A DNA stretch of 64,000 nt. Source: RI-153 sp963752935 (lineage in GTDB: Bacteria > Chloroflexota > Anaerolineae > Caldilineales > Caldilineaceae). Below the pieces are notes generated by a model. The model saw nothing but the letters and a program-made list of their open reading frames with translations. It was not told the DNA's origin and did no database searches. The stretch spans positions 186,001 to 250,000 of the forward strand of contig CAVWAL010000005.1 of the NCBI GenBank assembly GCA_963752935.1. Reading direction: 5' to 3'. Below, piece after piece: positions 28,044 to 36,101 of the stretch. Each line of letters starts with the position of its first letter. The first letter of the stretch is position 1. The position numbers and the translations under genes were made by a program.

Positions 28044-29870
28044 TCATCCTCTTTTTCTGGCCAACGCCCACAGCGCCACAAGGATCAACAGTGTGGCGAG
28101 CGAGACGGCAGCGCTGACCGTGCGGATCGGGGTCGATCCCATGCGCAGATCGATACGATGTCGCCCGGCAGGGACATCGAGTTCGACAAGCCCGTAGGGC
28201 GGCGAGACGCGATGAGCCACGGCGACGCCGTCAACGCGTGCCTGCCAGCCAGGATGCTCGTAAACGCGCACCTGGATCGTGGCCGGCCCCGACAGATCCA
28301 CTTCGCCACCGAAGCTGTGCCCGCGGCTGTAGTGGCTGAGGATCGTGCCTTCCCCGCTCAAGATGGCGAGCCGTTCCAACTTGTCATTGCTGAAATCGGG
28401 TTCCTGGTACTGAGGCGTCATCGGTGAGGTGTCAAAGGTCTCATCCACGAGGCGTGTATAACCGTACATATCGGGGTGTTGCGCCTCGAACTCAAAGACG
28501 GCGCGCCCGTCCTCGCGCCAGGCTTCGATGGGCTGCACCGCCGCCGGCTGCGCATAATTGACCGTCGCCAGGATCACGAGCACGCCCATCACCAGGGCGC
28601 CGCCCACCGCTTCATCCTCGCTGTCGACCAATTGCAGCAGATGATGTACCACCAGCCCGCCCACAGCGCTGATCGTCAATGCGCTCAACCCCAGCAACCG
28701 CCACGGAAACTGAATCACCGAGAGCTGCGGCACAGCCTGCCACAACGGCGCGGCGGCGGGCGTCATCACGGCGAGGATGGCCGCGGTCGCTGCCAGCAAG
28801 AAGCCGATCAGGAGCCGAGTCTCCTCGTTTTCTTTGTGGTGACGAAACAAGAGTGCGAGTCCTATCAGGGCCAGCAGCAGCGGCATCAACCCCACCTGAA
28901 AGCCCATACCGTCGTTGGCCCCGGTTGGATCGTCCGAATAGCCGAATCCCCAGAACGGGCTAAAAAACTGCCCCCAATAGACAAAGTGACGCTGGACACT
29001 GTAGGTGTCTTCGACAAAGGTTTCCTGGTTGAGCAGCGGGCCCTCGGCCAGGAGCGGCACGATGAAGATCGCTGCCAGCAGCAGGCCGGCGATGCCTGCG
29101 GCAGCCGCCAATCCCATCCGCGGTAGCCAGGGCGAACGCTTCGCCGCCCGCTGCACGTGCCACAGCCGAAAGAGGACGAAGAGCGCCAGCAGCGGCGTAA
29201 AGGTGATCAGTGCAACGACGTGAGTCAACAGCAACAACCCCAATGTTACTGCTGCCAACAAGAGCCGTCCTTGCCAGCCGCGGCGCAGCCCGCCCACGAT
29301 CAACCGCTCAAAAGCGAAAAATACCCATGGAAACCAGGCCAGCAGCATGCTCTCTGCCAATGCGGCGCGTACATACATATCGAGCAAGCGATAGGGGATG
29401 AAGACATAGAGCAGCCCGGCCACGAGCGCGGCAAGTTGTGATGGGCGAATTGTGAATGGCGAATGGTACACATCGCGCGGCTCATGCTGCTTCTCTAGCC
29501 AAGAGCGCACCAATGCATACATTCCCCACGCCGCCGCCAGCGTAGTAACGATCCACGTCAGCTTGACAGCGTTGGTGATCCCTGCGCCGAGGAGGATGAA
29601 AATCTCGGCAACGTAGAAGGCGAAGGGGGCCTGGATCACGAAAGTAGGATAGCCATATCCTTGCGAATGATGCATGGCCCAGCGCGGCCACAGCGCTCCG
29701 TCGCGAATGGCCTCATCGAACATACTGACGAAGAAGACACTGTGCCGCCCGTCATGGGCACTGTAGAAATAGCCGTCCCCCCAAAGTGGCGTCAACGCAA
29801 AAAGCGTCAACGCCAGCAAGAGGATCAAATAGGGATCGAGACGGCGAAACAATCGGCGAAGAAAGCTCAT
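28044..29870 (-). CDS. Large polytopic membrane protein, PTPS-related/GT-C-like
   Basis: 608 residues with about ten or more TM helices. A short basic N-terminus and first TM lead to a loop with 'DGYFYSAHDGRHSVFF' and 'GALWPRWAMHHSQGYGYP', the pattern of the '6-pyruvoyl-tetrahydropterin synthase-related' membrane family, which has GT-C-like topology with acidic loop residues and is thought to act in glycosyl transfer. The C-terminal ~110 residues are a soluble beta domain ('GEVDLSGPATIQVRVYEHPGW', 'VELDVPAGRHRIDLRM') before a last TM. It follows the Eis-like gene by 31 nt and is probably in the pheS transcript. Confidence 0.75.
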   Translation of the reverse strand: MSFLRRLFRRLDPYLILLLALTLFALTPLWGDGYFYSAHDGRHSVFFVSMFDEAIRDGALWPRWAMHHSQGYGYPTFVIQAPFAFYVAEIFILLGAGITNAVKLTWIVTTLAAAWGMYALVRSWLEKQHEPRDVYHSPFTIRPSQLAALVAGLLYVFIPYRLLDMYVRAALAESMLLAWFPWVFFAFERLIVGGLRRGWQGRLLLAAVTLGLLLLTHVVALITFTPLLALFVLFRLWHVQRAAKRSPWLPRMGLAAAAGIAGLLLAAIFIVPLLAEGPLLNQETFVEDTYSVQRHFVYWGQFFSPFWGFGYSDDPTGANDGMGFQVGLMPLLLALIGLALLFRHHKENEETRLLIGFLLAATAAILAVMTPAAAPLWQAVPQLSVIQFPWRLLGLSALTISAVGGLVVHHLLQLVDSEDEAVGGALVMGVLVILATVNYAQPAAVQPIEAWREDGRAVFEFEAQHPDMYGYTRLVDETFDTSPMTPQYQEPDFSNDKLERLAILSGEGTILSHYSRGHSFGGEVDLSGPATIQVRVYEHPGWQARVDGVAVAHRVSPPYGLVELDVPAGRHRIDLRMGSTPIRTVSAAVSLATLLILVALWALARKRG

Positions 29871-29901
29871 GGTTGAGGTTCGATGTATCGCACGGGTTAT
29901 C

Positions 29902-31125
29902 CTAAAACCGCGTCAGGCAGATCGGCTTCTGCGACCACCCCAAGATTCGATCCAGCGTGTTCACTTTGTCTGATTTATCGACGCTTGCCAACCCATTGCG
30001 CAGCAACCAGGGTAGTGTGACGGCGCCCACAATCAGCGAGGAGAACTCGCGCACGTGCAGCCGCAAAGTCACGTCGTAGGCGCCGTCGGCGACAACCTGG
30101 GCGCGACCGTCGGCGACGTGAAGCACGGTATCGCCGCCGTTCTCGGGCAGGAAGTCATCCTCTACTGAGAGGCGCAGGCGCAGGCTCTCTCCGCCGAAAT
30201 CATGCTCGCTCAAGGCGGTGAAGAGGCCAGGCACATCCACCACACGCGGCATCAGCCCCAGCCCCTGGGCGCTGCTCTCGTGGTAGAGATTGACCAAGTT
30301 GCCGCTGCCGTTGCGCGGATCGTCGAGCAACATCTGGAAATACTCATCCTGCGTATTGACCACGACGCGCTCGACCTGGTCGGCGAGCAGACGCAGGAAG
30401 CCCAATAATGAGCGCATGGCGGCGGAATCAGTATAGACCAGTTCCACCACGAGCAGATCATTAGCCAGGACACTGCCCGTCACAGGCAAGAAGCGATAGA
30501 TCATGTAGCCGTGGACGACGCCGCCCACGCTGTGGATCAGAATACGCTGGTTCTCGGCCTCAAAGAAGCGATCGAAGTCGGCGGCGCGGCGACGGATCAT
30601 GCCGTTGGTGACGGCGGCATAGCGGTCGTAGCAATCGAATATGGCCGTCTGATCCGCCTTATTGGCAAACCGCACACAGTCGGTCTCAGCCGGCGGCAAT
30701 GTCGCCGGGCGGATACGAAACTGGTTCTGCTTCACACCATAGCCATAGCCCATCTTGCGGTAAAAGTCCGGGCGGAAAGGGTAGAGCCAGGTTAGCGGCT
30801 GCCCATGGGCACGGCTGTGGCGAACGAAGTTCTGGATCAGTTGATAGGCCACGCGCCGTTTGCGGTGCAACAGGCTCACAGCCACGCCACCAATTCCCCC
30901 TACAGTCACAGGATGATCGCGGACGGTCATCGAAAAATCGTAGTGCTGATACATCCCCAGCAAAACATCATCCTCGAACAGCCCCCAAAAGTGGACGTGT
31001 TCCTGGGCAAAGTTTTTCTGGTAGCCTTCGGTCAACTGCTCCGGGGTCATTTGAACGCCAGGATACGCATCGGCGCCCAGGCGACCGGCCATTGGTAGCT
31101 CAGATTCGGTGAGAAGACGGATCAC
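29902..31125 (-). CDS. Eis-like GNAT N-acetyltransferase
   Basis: This 407-residue protein matches Eis architecture: an N-terminal GNAT domain with acetyl-CoA loop around 'GGIGGVAVSLLHRKRRVAYQLI' (~75-96), a second GNAT-like half ('YPFRPDFYRKMGYGYGVKQNQ') and a C-terminal SCP2-like domain ('LRLRLSVEDDFLPENGG'). Known members acetylate aminoglycosides or peptide lysines; the substrate here is unknown. Its ATG overlaps the pheS stop by four bases (ATGA), a sign of translational coupling, so its expression probably follows the Phe-responsive T-box. Confidence 0.85.
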   Translation of the reverse strand: MIRLLTESELPMAGRLGADAYPGVQMTPEQLTEGYQKNFAQEHVHFWGLFEDDVLLGMYQHYDFSMTVRDHPVTVGGIGGVAVSLLHRKRRVAYQLIQNFVRHSRAHGQPLTWLYPFRPDFYRKMGYGYGVKQNQFRIRPATLPPAETDCVRFANKADQTAIFDCYDRYAAVTNGMIRRRAADFDRFFEAENQRILIHSVGGVVHGYMIYRFLPVTGSVLANDLLVVELVYTDSAAMRSLLGFLRLLADQVERVVVNTQDEYFQMLLDDPRNGSGNLVNLYHESSAQGLGLMPRVVDVPGLFTALSEHDFGGESLRLRLSVEDDFLPENGGDTVLHVADGRAQVVADGAYDVTLRLHVREFSSLIVGAVTLPWLLRNGLASVDKSDKVNTLDRILGWSQKPICLTRF

Positions 31126-32162
31126 GCGCCAACCCTTTCTAGGAATCGCACATCGTTGCTGAAGAAGTAGCGGATGTCATCGACACCAAGCTTGAGCATG
31201 GCAGATCGTTCCACACCCATGCCGAAGGCGTAACCGCTGTAGACTGCAGGATCGTATCCACCGTTGTGCAGAACAACAGGGTTGACCATCCCCGCGCCCA
31301 TGATTTCGAGCCAGCCCGTGTACTTGCAGACGCGGCAGCCCTTGCCACCACAGAGGACGCAATCTACGTCCACTTCGACACTGGGTTCGGTGAAGGGGAA
31401 GTAGCTCTTGCGGAAGCGCAATCTGCGCCCTTCGCCGAACATCTGATTGGCGAAGGCCACCACCGTCCCCTTGAGATCGCTGAAGGTAATATTGGGGCCA
31501 ACGACCAGCCCTTCAACCTGGTGGAACATCATCTCTGCGCGCGCTGTGACATCCTCATAGCGGAAGCACTTACCGGGCAGGATCACGCGGATCGGCTCGG
31601 GGCAATACTCGCGCATGGCGTGGATCTGGCCGGGGCTGGTGTGCGTGCGCAACAGCACACCCGGCGTGGTGGTATAGAACGTATCCCACATATCGCGGGA
31701 TGGGTGACCTTCGGGTATGTTAAGCAACTCGAAGTTGTACTGATCCGTCTCGACTTCGGGCGCATCGTAGACCTGGAAGCCCATCTGGGTAAAGATGGCG
31801 TTGATGTCACGTAGGGCTGCATTGCTGGGGTGGATCTTGCCCACGTTCTGCGGGCGGCCGGGCAAAGTCACGTCCACGCCTTCGGCGGAGAGCGCAGCTT
31901 CCATCTCCTCGTTGGCGATGATTGCCTGGCGCGCTTCGAGTGCCGCCGTCAACGCGGTTTTGACTTCATTGGCGGCTTTGCCGACCAGAGGTCGTTCCTC
32001 TGCCGGCATCTGGCCGATTCCTTGCAGCGCATTGGTCAACGCGCCTTTGCGACCCAGGTAATCGCGAAACCAGGCTTCGGTCTCGGCACTGGTGTGCAAA
32101 TCTGTTAGCGCGGCTTCCGCCTCAGACTGAAGTGATTTGAGTTTGTCGACTAGTTCGCTCAC
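31122..32162 (-). CDS. pheS: Phenylalanyl-tRNA synthetase alpha subunit
   Basis: 346 residues. An N-terminal coiled coil (~1-80) binds tRNA, followed by the class II core: motif 2 region 'CFRYEDVTARAEMMFHQVEGL', a four-Cys knuckle (CVLCGGKGCRVCK, ~275) and motif 3 'YAFGMGVERSAMLKLGVDD' near 320. It charges tRNA-Phe with Phe as an alpha2beta2 enzyme. The beta subunit gene pheT, usually adjacent, is absent here; the next gene is an Eis-like acetyltransferase. A T-box leader precedes it. The start ATG at 32162 has a GGAG-type site (GAGGAG) upstream. Confidence 0.96.
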   Translation of the reverse strand: MSELVDKLKSLQSEAEAALTDLHTSAETEAWFRDYLGRKGALTNALQGIGQMPAEERPLVGKAANEVKTALTAALEARQAIIANEEMEAALSAEGVDVTLPGRPQNVGKIHPSNAALRDINAIFTQMGFQVYDAPEVETDQYNFELLNIPEGHPSRDMWDTFYTTTPGVLLRTHTSPGQIHAMREYCPEPIRVILPGKCFRYEDVTARAEMMFHQVEGLVVGPNITFSDLKGTVVAFANQMFGEGRRLRFRKSYFPFTEPSVEVDVDCVLCGGKGCRVCKYTGWLEIMGAGMVNPVVLHNGGYDPAVYSGYAFGMGVERSAMLKLGVDDIRYFFSNDVRFLERVGA

Positions 32163-32222
32163 TGTTTGATCTCCTCATAGTACCTGTACCCGGCAGGGAT
32201 AAGCAACATATAGCTGCTTCCA

Positions 32223-32476
32223 CAAAAAAAGCACCCACATCCATCAGGACGAGGTGCTTGCTCGCGGTGCCACCTGATTTCTCGTGCCGATCTGCGATCC
32301 GCACGAGCGCTCAAATCCCGGTAACGGGGGCGGGCCGGAGCTGCCTACACTTCTCGTTCAACAGCCCAACTCAGGAGTGAATTCGATGGTGCGATACCCA
32401 AGCGCCTTTTCAGCCAACGGGGCGCTCTCTCTGACGGTCTGCCGCCATCCACGTTCTCCGTCACAGTCATTTTCAG
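32223..32476 (-). promoter_or_regulatory. T-box riboswitch, Phe (UUC) specifier
   Basis: Read on the minus strand, the hallmark GGTGGCACCGCG is at 32274-32263. It is followed by a terminator stem beginning AGCACC (32258) and ending GGTGCT, with a T7 run near 32230-32224. Upstream, GAATTCA places a candidate specifier codon UUC at 32381-32379, matching pheS. A stem I element with AGAGAG and GTTG lies near 32430-32400. Uncharged tRNA-Phe should stabilise the antiterminator and raise pheS expression. The leader ends about 60 bp before the pheS ATG. Confidence 0.95.
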
Positions 32477-32482
32477 TTCCCT

Positions 32483-32511
32483 ATCCTATGCCAAAGGAGC
32501 GATGATGTCAA
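32483..32511 (-). promoter_or_regulatory. Promoter of the T-box/pheS transcript
   Basis: On the minus strand, TTGACA (32511-32506) and TAGGAT (32488-32483) are separated by 17 bp, so transcription would begin near 32476. The consensus -35 and optimal spacing are directly visible. Confidence 0.75.
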
Positions 32512-32531
32512 TGAAACAGGATGACGGAAAT

Positions 32532-33528
32532 TCAGTCCGTGGAGACAGGCAGGTCCGCCACCGGCACACTGACTTCGACCAGTGTTGCAAAGATCCAGCC
32601 CGCTCCTTGTGGGGTCTGGATGCGCAACCAGTCGGAGGACTCGTTGCGCCCTAAAGCGGGTGCCTGGGCATTTAGCGTCAACGCACCGACTAAAGAGAAA
32701 TCTGTGCCTGGCCCGGCGCGTACATTTGCTCCGTCCACAATGACGGTAACCTGAGGACCATCGGCGACGACCTCTGCTCTCTGCCAGAGCAGTCGGTGCA
32801 ATGGTGGGCGAAGGCGCAGCTAGATCGCTCGTTCCCGACGCGCCTGGTGTCGGCGTGGATACGGCCCGTGTTGGGATCGGGGTTACCGGCCGTTGAGCCT
32901 CTGCGATCAAGGTTGCGACGATGGCAGGGCTGTATGATTCCGAAACAGTTACGAGCTCCTGTGGATCACCAAAAATACGCACGGCGCCTGTGCCCACCCA
33001 TCCAGAACGTCCATCCGCCAAATAGACCGCATACCACGCCCCATCACCAGAACGACCGGTGACCGTTAAGGTTATGCCTGCGGGCAGACTTTGAATGAGC
33101 CCGCCGCCGGGGGTAGCGAAGAACCCTGCACCGTCACCGCTAACGATGGCCAACGAGGTCGGTTGGGTCAACGGATCGTCGCCCAATGCACGACGGACAA
33201 GGCTCTCCACCGCAACAGACGTCTGCGTCGGGGCCGTGGTGGGCGATGACGTTGGCAGGGCGGTGGGTTCACTTTGCTCTGCAATCCGCGTGGCCAACAA
33301 TGCCTGCACAGAATCGCTGCTTGTGGCGTCGGTGGTCGCCGTGGGGGGAGCGGCAGGCGTTGGTACAGCAAAGACGGGCGATGGCTGAGCTATCGGGTCG
33401 CCAGGCGGTAAGGGCGTAGCCGTCGCACGTCCCGGCCGGCCGCCGGCACACGAGGTCATGATCAACATGAGCATGGTCAATGCGAGCAAAGCAGGCCACT
33501 TCTGATATTTCGACTGTTCCTTCACCAT
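32532..33528 (-). CDS. SH3b-domain lipoprotein with apparent frameshift
   Basis: The N-terminus has a lipobox-like LIMTSC (Cys ~27) and a Thr/Pro linker. A first SH3-like module (~115-180, 'SLPAGITLTVTGRSGDGAWYAVYLADGRSGWVGTGAVRIFG') is followed by a second Pro/Thr linker. At about 32780-32790 the frame goes off, reading 'ESRGRRRW' and then low-quality sequence to a stop at 32473. The -1-related frame there (32801-32532) instead encodes a clean SH3b domain: 'VTVIVDGANVRAGPGTDFSLVG' split by short gaps, 'DWLRIQTPQGAGWIFATLVEV', ending at 32532. A one-base insertion in the GAGAGCAGAG stretch explains it. It may be a sequencing error or real phase variation. It is the last gene of the efflux operon. 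Confidence 0.75.
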
Positions 33529-33584
33529 CGAACATCTGCCTCTGCCGGGGACATGATTCGTACGCGGTTACTTCCTTAGAACGC

Positions 33585-34829
33585 TTACTCGTAGCGCAAG
33601 GCATCGATTGGATTGAGCCGGCTGGCACGGTATGCCGGGTAGATGCCGAAGAACAGACCCACCGCCATTGAAAAAAGAATGGAAATCAGGATGGCGTCTA
33701 CACCGACAACGGCACTGAAACTATCGATCAACGAGCTAATGGCCGTCGCCCCTGATGTGCCCAACGCAATTCCGATCAGGCCGCCCAAAAGCGCCAGCGT
33801 GATGGCTTCGATGAGGAACTGCCCCAAAATGTCTTTGCGTTTGGCGCCGACCGCCTTGCGCAGCCCGATCTCACGCGTGCGTTCGGTGACGCTGACCAAC
33901 ATAATATTCATAATGCCGATGCCACCCACAAGGAGACTGATGCCGGCGATTGCACCCAAGAAGAGGGTCAACGCGCCCAGGATGTCGCCAAAGATCGATA
34001 TCAGATCACTCTGGTTGATGACGCTAAAGTCGTCTTCGTCAAGATAGTTGATGCCGTGACGCTCACGCAGCACTTCCGCAATCTGCTCGCTGGCAATCTC
34101 CATGCGGTCGGCGTCGCCCACCGATGCATAGATCACGTTAACCTGGTATTCACCGCTTACGGTCTTGCGGCGAAAGAGGCGATCCTGTGCTGTGGTCAGC
34201 GGGACGAAGACGCTTTCGTCCAGGTTGCCGAAGGCGCCGCCGCCGCGCTCTTCCATGACGCCGATGACTCGAAAGACAAGGTTGTTGACGCGGATCGTCT
34301 GATCGATCGGGTACTCGTTGGGGTCAAACAAATTCCTATACGTATCCAAACCGATGACGGCAACGCGTCCCCGTTCTTGTATGTCACTACTGGCAACAAA
34401 GTCACCCAGGATGGGCCGCCACGAGCGCACGTCCTGATAGCTGGGCGTCACCCCACTGACCGAGGCTCGGAAACTCTTTTTGCCGCGCGAGACGACCGTG
34501 CTGCCGGTGACTTCAGGCGCCACAGCGATCACGTCGGGGGCCTGAAATGGGTTAGCAAGGGCTTCCGCATCACTCAAGGTGAGGACGCCCGCACTATTGC
34601 CACGGGCGGTGGGTGGGCCTTCGTTGAGTTGGCCTGGGACGATGAAAAGCAGGTTGGTGCCGGCACTGGCAAACTGATCGGTGACGTACTTTTCCACGCC
34701 GCGGCCGACCGACATCAAGGTAATCACCGCGCCGACCCCGATGATGATGCCCAGCATCGTCAAAATACTACGTAGTTTGTTGGCGGCCAACGCCCGCATC
34801 GCAATCCGGATCGATTCGATAATATTCAT
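33585..34829 (-). CDS. ABC transporter permease, MacB/FtsX type
   Basis: 414 residues: N-terminal TM (~20-42, after 'RALAANKLRSILTMLGIIIGV'), a large extracytoplasmic MacB_PCD domain (~45-270), and three C-terminal TMs (~285-400) of the FtsX domain, including 'VGGIGIMNIMLVSVTERTREIG' and 'RKAVGAKRKDIL', the conserved coupling motifs. It works with the ATPase and the MacA-like adaptor upstream on this strand, most likely exporting peptides, lipids or drugs. It is separated from the ATPase by 427 nt holding palindromic repeats, whereas such genes usually abut. Confidence 0.93.
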   Translation of the reverse strand: MNIIESIRIAMRALAANKLRSILTMLGIIIGVGAVITLMSVGRGVEKYVTDQFASAGTNLLFIVPGQLNEGPPTARGNSAGVLTLSDAEALANPFQAPDVIAVAPEVTGSTVVSRGKKSFRASVSGVTPSYQDVRSWRPILGDFVASSDIQERGRVAVIGLDTYRNLFDPNEYPIDQTIRVNNLVFRVIGVMEERGGGAFGNLDESVFVPLTTAQDRLFRRKTVSGEYQVNVIYASVGDADRMEIASEQIAEVLRERHGINYLDEDDFSVINQSDLISIFGDILGALTLFLGAIAGISLLVGGIGIMNIMLVSVTERTREIGLRKAVGAKRKDILGQFLIEAITLALLGGLIGIALGTSGATAISSLIDSFSAVVGVDAILISILFSMAVGLFFGIYPAYRASRLNPIDALRYE

Positions 34830-35256
34830 CGTGCTACCTTTTTACACACTACTTTATTGCGGCGTCAATACCATGCCGGACATATGGTGTGTCCCATAGT
34901 ATTGGGTGGGTCCATGTCTAGCGGGAAGCCACGACGGATGGACACGGAGGTCCATCCCTACGGGTAGGGACCGGCCTCCGTGCCGGTCCGTTCTGCGTAG
35001 CTGCCCTGAAGTTCAGAACCGAAAAACTTGGGACGCACCCCCGGACATAGGGCATATATCAGAAAAGTCGGAGACTCGTGATAGACCCGCTTGGCTCGTT
35101 TGGTACAGGCGCTGCGCCATGCCCTCCGCAGGCTCCGGGCTACTCAACCGGCGCTGGCCTCTGTCCCACTCGTACGGCATGTCGATATATTCCCGCCGGG
35201 ATTCACGATGCAGGGTCTGGCACGTCCGCCCGCAATCGTGCAGGCTACATTTTGTC
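34830..35256. other. Interrupting spacer inside the efflux operon
   Basis: This 427-bp gap between ATPase and permease genes has no convincing ORF. It holds the palindrome cluster at 34936-34989. Two related flanks, ATGCCGGACATATGGTGTGTCCC near 34871-34893 and, in opposite orientation, near 35030-35055 (GGGACGCACCCCCGGACATAGG), may be remnants of terminal inverted repeats of a small MITE-like element. Confidence 0.5.
34936..34989. repeat. REP-like cluster of three overlapping palindromes
   Basis: GGATGGAC (34936-34943) pairs with GTCCATCC (34950-34957); CCCTAC (34956-34961) with GTAGGG (34964-34969); GGACCGGC (34968-34975) with GCCGGTCC (34982-34989). Perfect short stems of 6-8 bp with small loops resemble bacterial REP or small palindromic repeat units. 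I cannot count other copies in the genome from this window. Confidence 0.65.
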
Positions 35257-36087
35257 TCAACCAAAGGCGACACCGGTCGTCAATTCCAATTCAGGGACAA
35301 ACTCAGCTTTGGATTCCACCCAATTCTCATTGGAGTCACGTCGTTCGTCGCGCTCGATTTGCCCGTCGCGAATGTGGATCACACGCTGGCAATACTCCGC
35401 CGTCTCTGGATCGTGGGTAACGAAGATGATGGTCATGCCACGCTCCCTGTTCAACGTCTGGAAGAGCCGCATGATCTCGTCGCTGGTTTTGGTGTCCAGA
35501 TTACCTGTGGGCTCGTCGGCCAAAATCAGTTTCGGGCGGTTGATCAGCGCCCGCGCAATCGCCACGCGTTGTTGCTGCCCACCGGAAAGTTCATTCGGTT
35601 TGTGATCGAGGCGATTGCCCAGGCCGACCAGTTCCAATGATTCAACGGCACGCTGATGGCGTTCTCGCCCACTGATGCCGGCGTAGACCAAAGGCAATTC
35701 AACGTTTGCCAGCGCAGAGGTACGGGCCAACAGGTTGAAACTTTGAAAAACAAACCCGATCTTCTGGCTGCGGATCACAGCCAGGTGATCATCATCCAAC
35801 TGACTGATGTCTATGCCGTCAAACCGATAGATGCCTGCCGAAGGCACGTCGAGGCAGCCGATGATGTTCATCAACGTCGACTTGCCGCTACCGCTCGGCC
35901 CCATGATCGATACCATTTCGCCGGGCATGATGTCTACGTTGGTGCCACGCAGCGCCCTGACCTCAACATCGCCCATTTGATAAATCTTCGTTAAGCCGCG
36001 CGCCTGAATGACGGGCACAGGACCTTGTTCGTCCTTGCCGTTTCCGTTACGCTGAGAACCATTATTCGAAAAGAGCTTCTTGAACAT
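35257..36087 (-). CDS. ABC transporter ATP-binding protein, MacB/LolD type
   Basis: 276 residues with Walker A GPSGSGKST (~63-71), Q-loop, signature LSGGQQQR (~165), Walker B/D-loop LADEPTGNLD (~183-192) and switch His in 'IFVTHDPETAEYC'. The N-terminus has a polar 25-residue extension before the domain. It hydrolyses ATP to drive the FtsX-type permease. It starts 14 nt after the MacA-like gene, so the two are co-transcribed. The substrate is not evident. Confidence 0.95.
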   Translation of the reverse strand: MFKKLFSNNGSQRNGNGKDEQGPVPVIQARGLTKIYQMGDVEVRALRGTNVDIMPGEMVSIMGPSGSGKSTLMNIIGCLDVPSAGIYRFDGIDISQLDDDHLAVIRSQKIGFVFQSFNLLARTSALANVELPLVYAGISGRERHQRAVESLELVGLGNRLDHKPNELSGGQQQRVAIARALINRPKLILADEPTGNLDTKTSDEIMRLFQTLNRERGMTIIFVTHDPETAEYCQRVIHIRDGQIERDERRDSNENWVESKAEFVPELELTTGVAFG

Positions 36088-36101
36088 AGCCTCGGTGCCT
36101 A

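Noticed and set aside
35013..35273. 86-codon minus-strand ORF across the efflux-operon spacer
   Set aside because: Runs into the ATPase gene, lacks a ribosome binding site and looks like translated repeat DNA.
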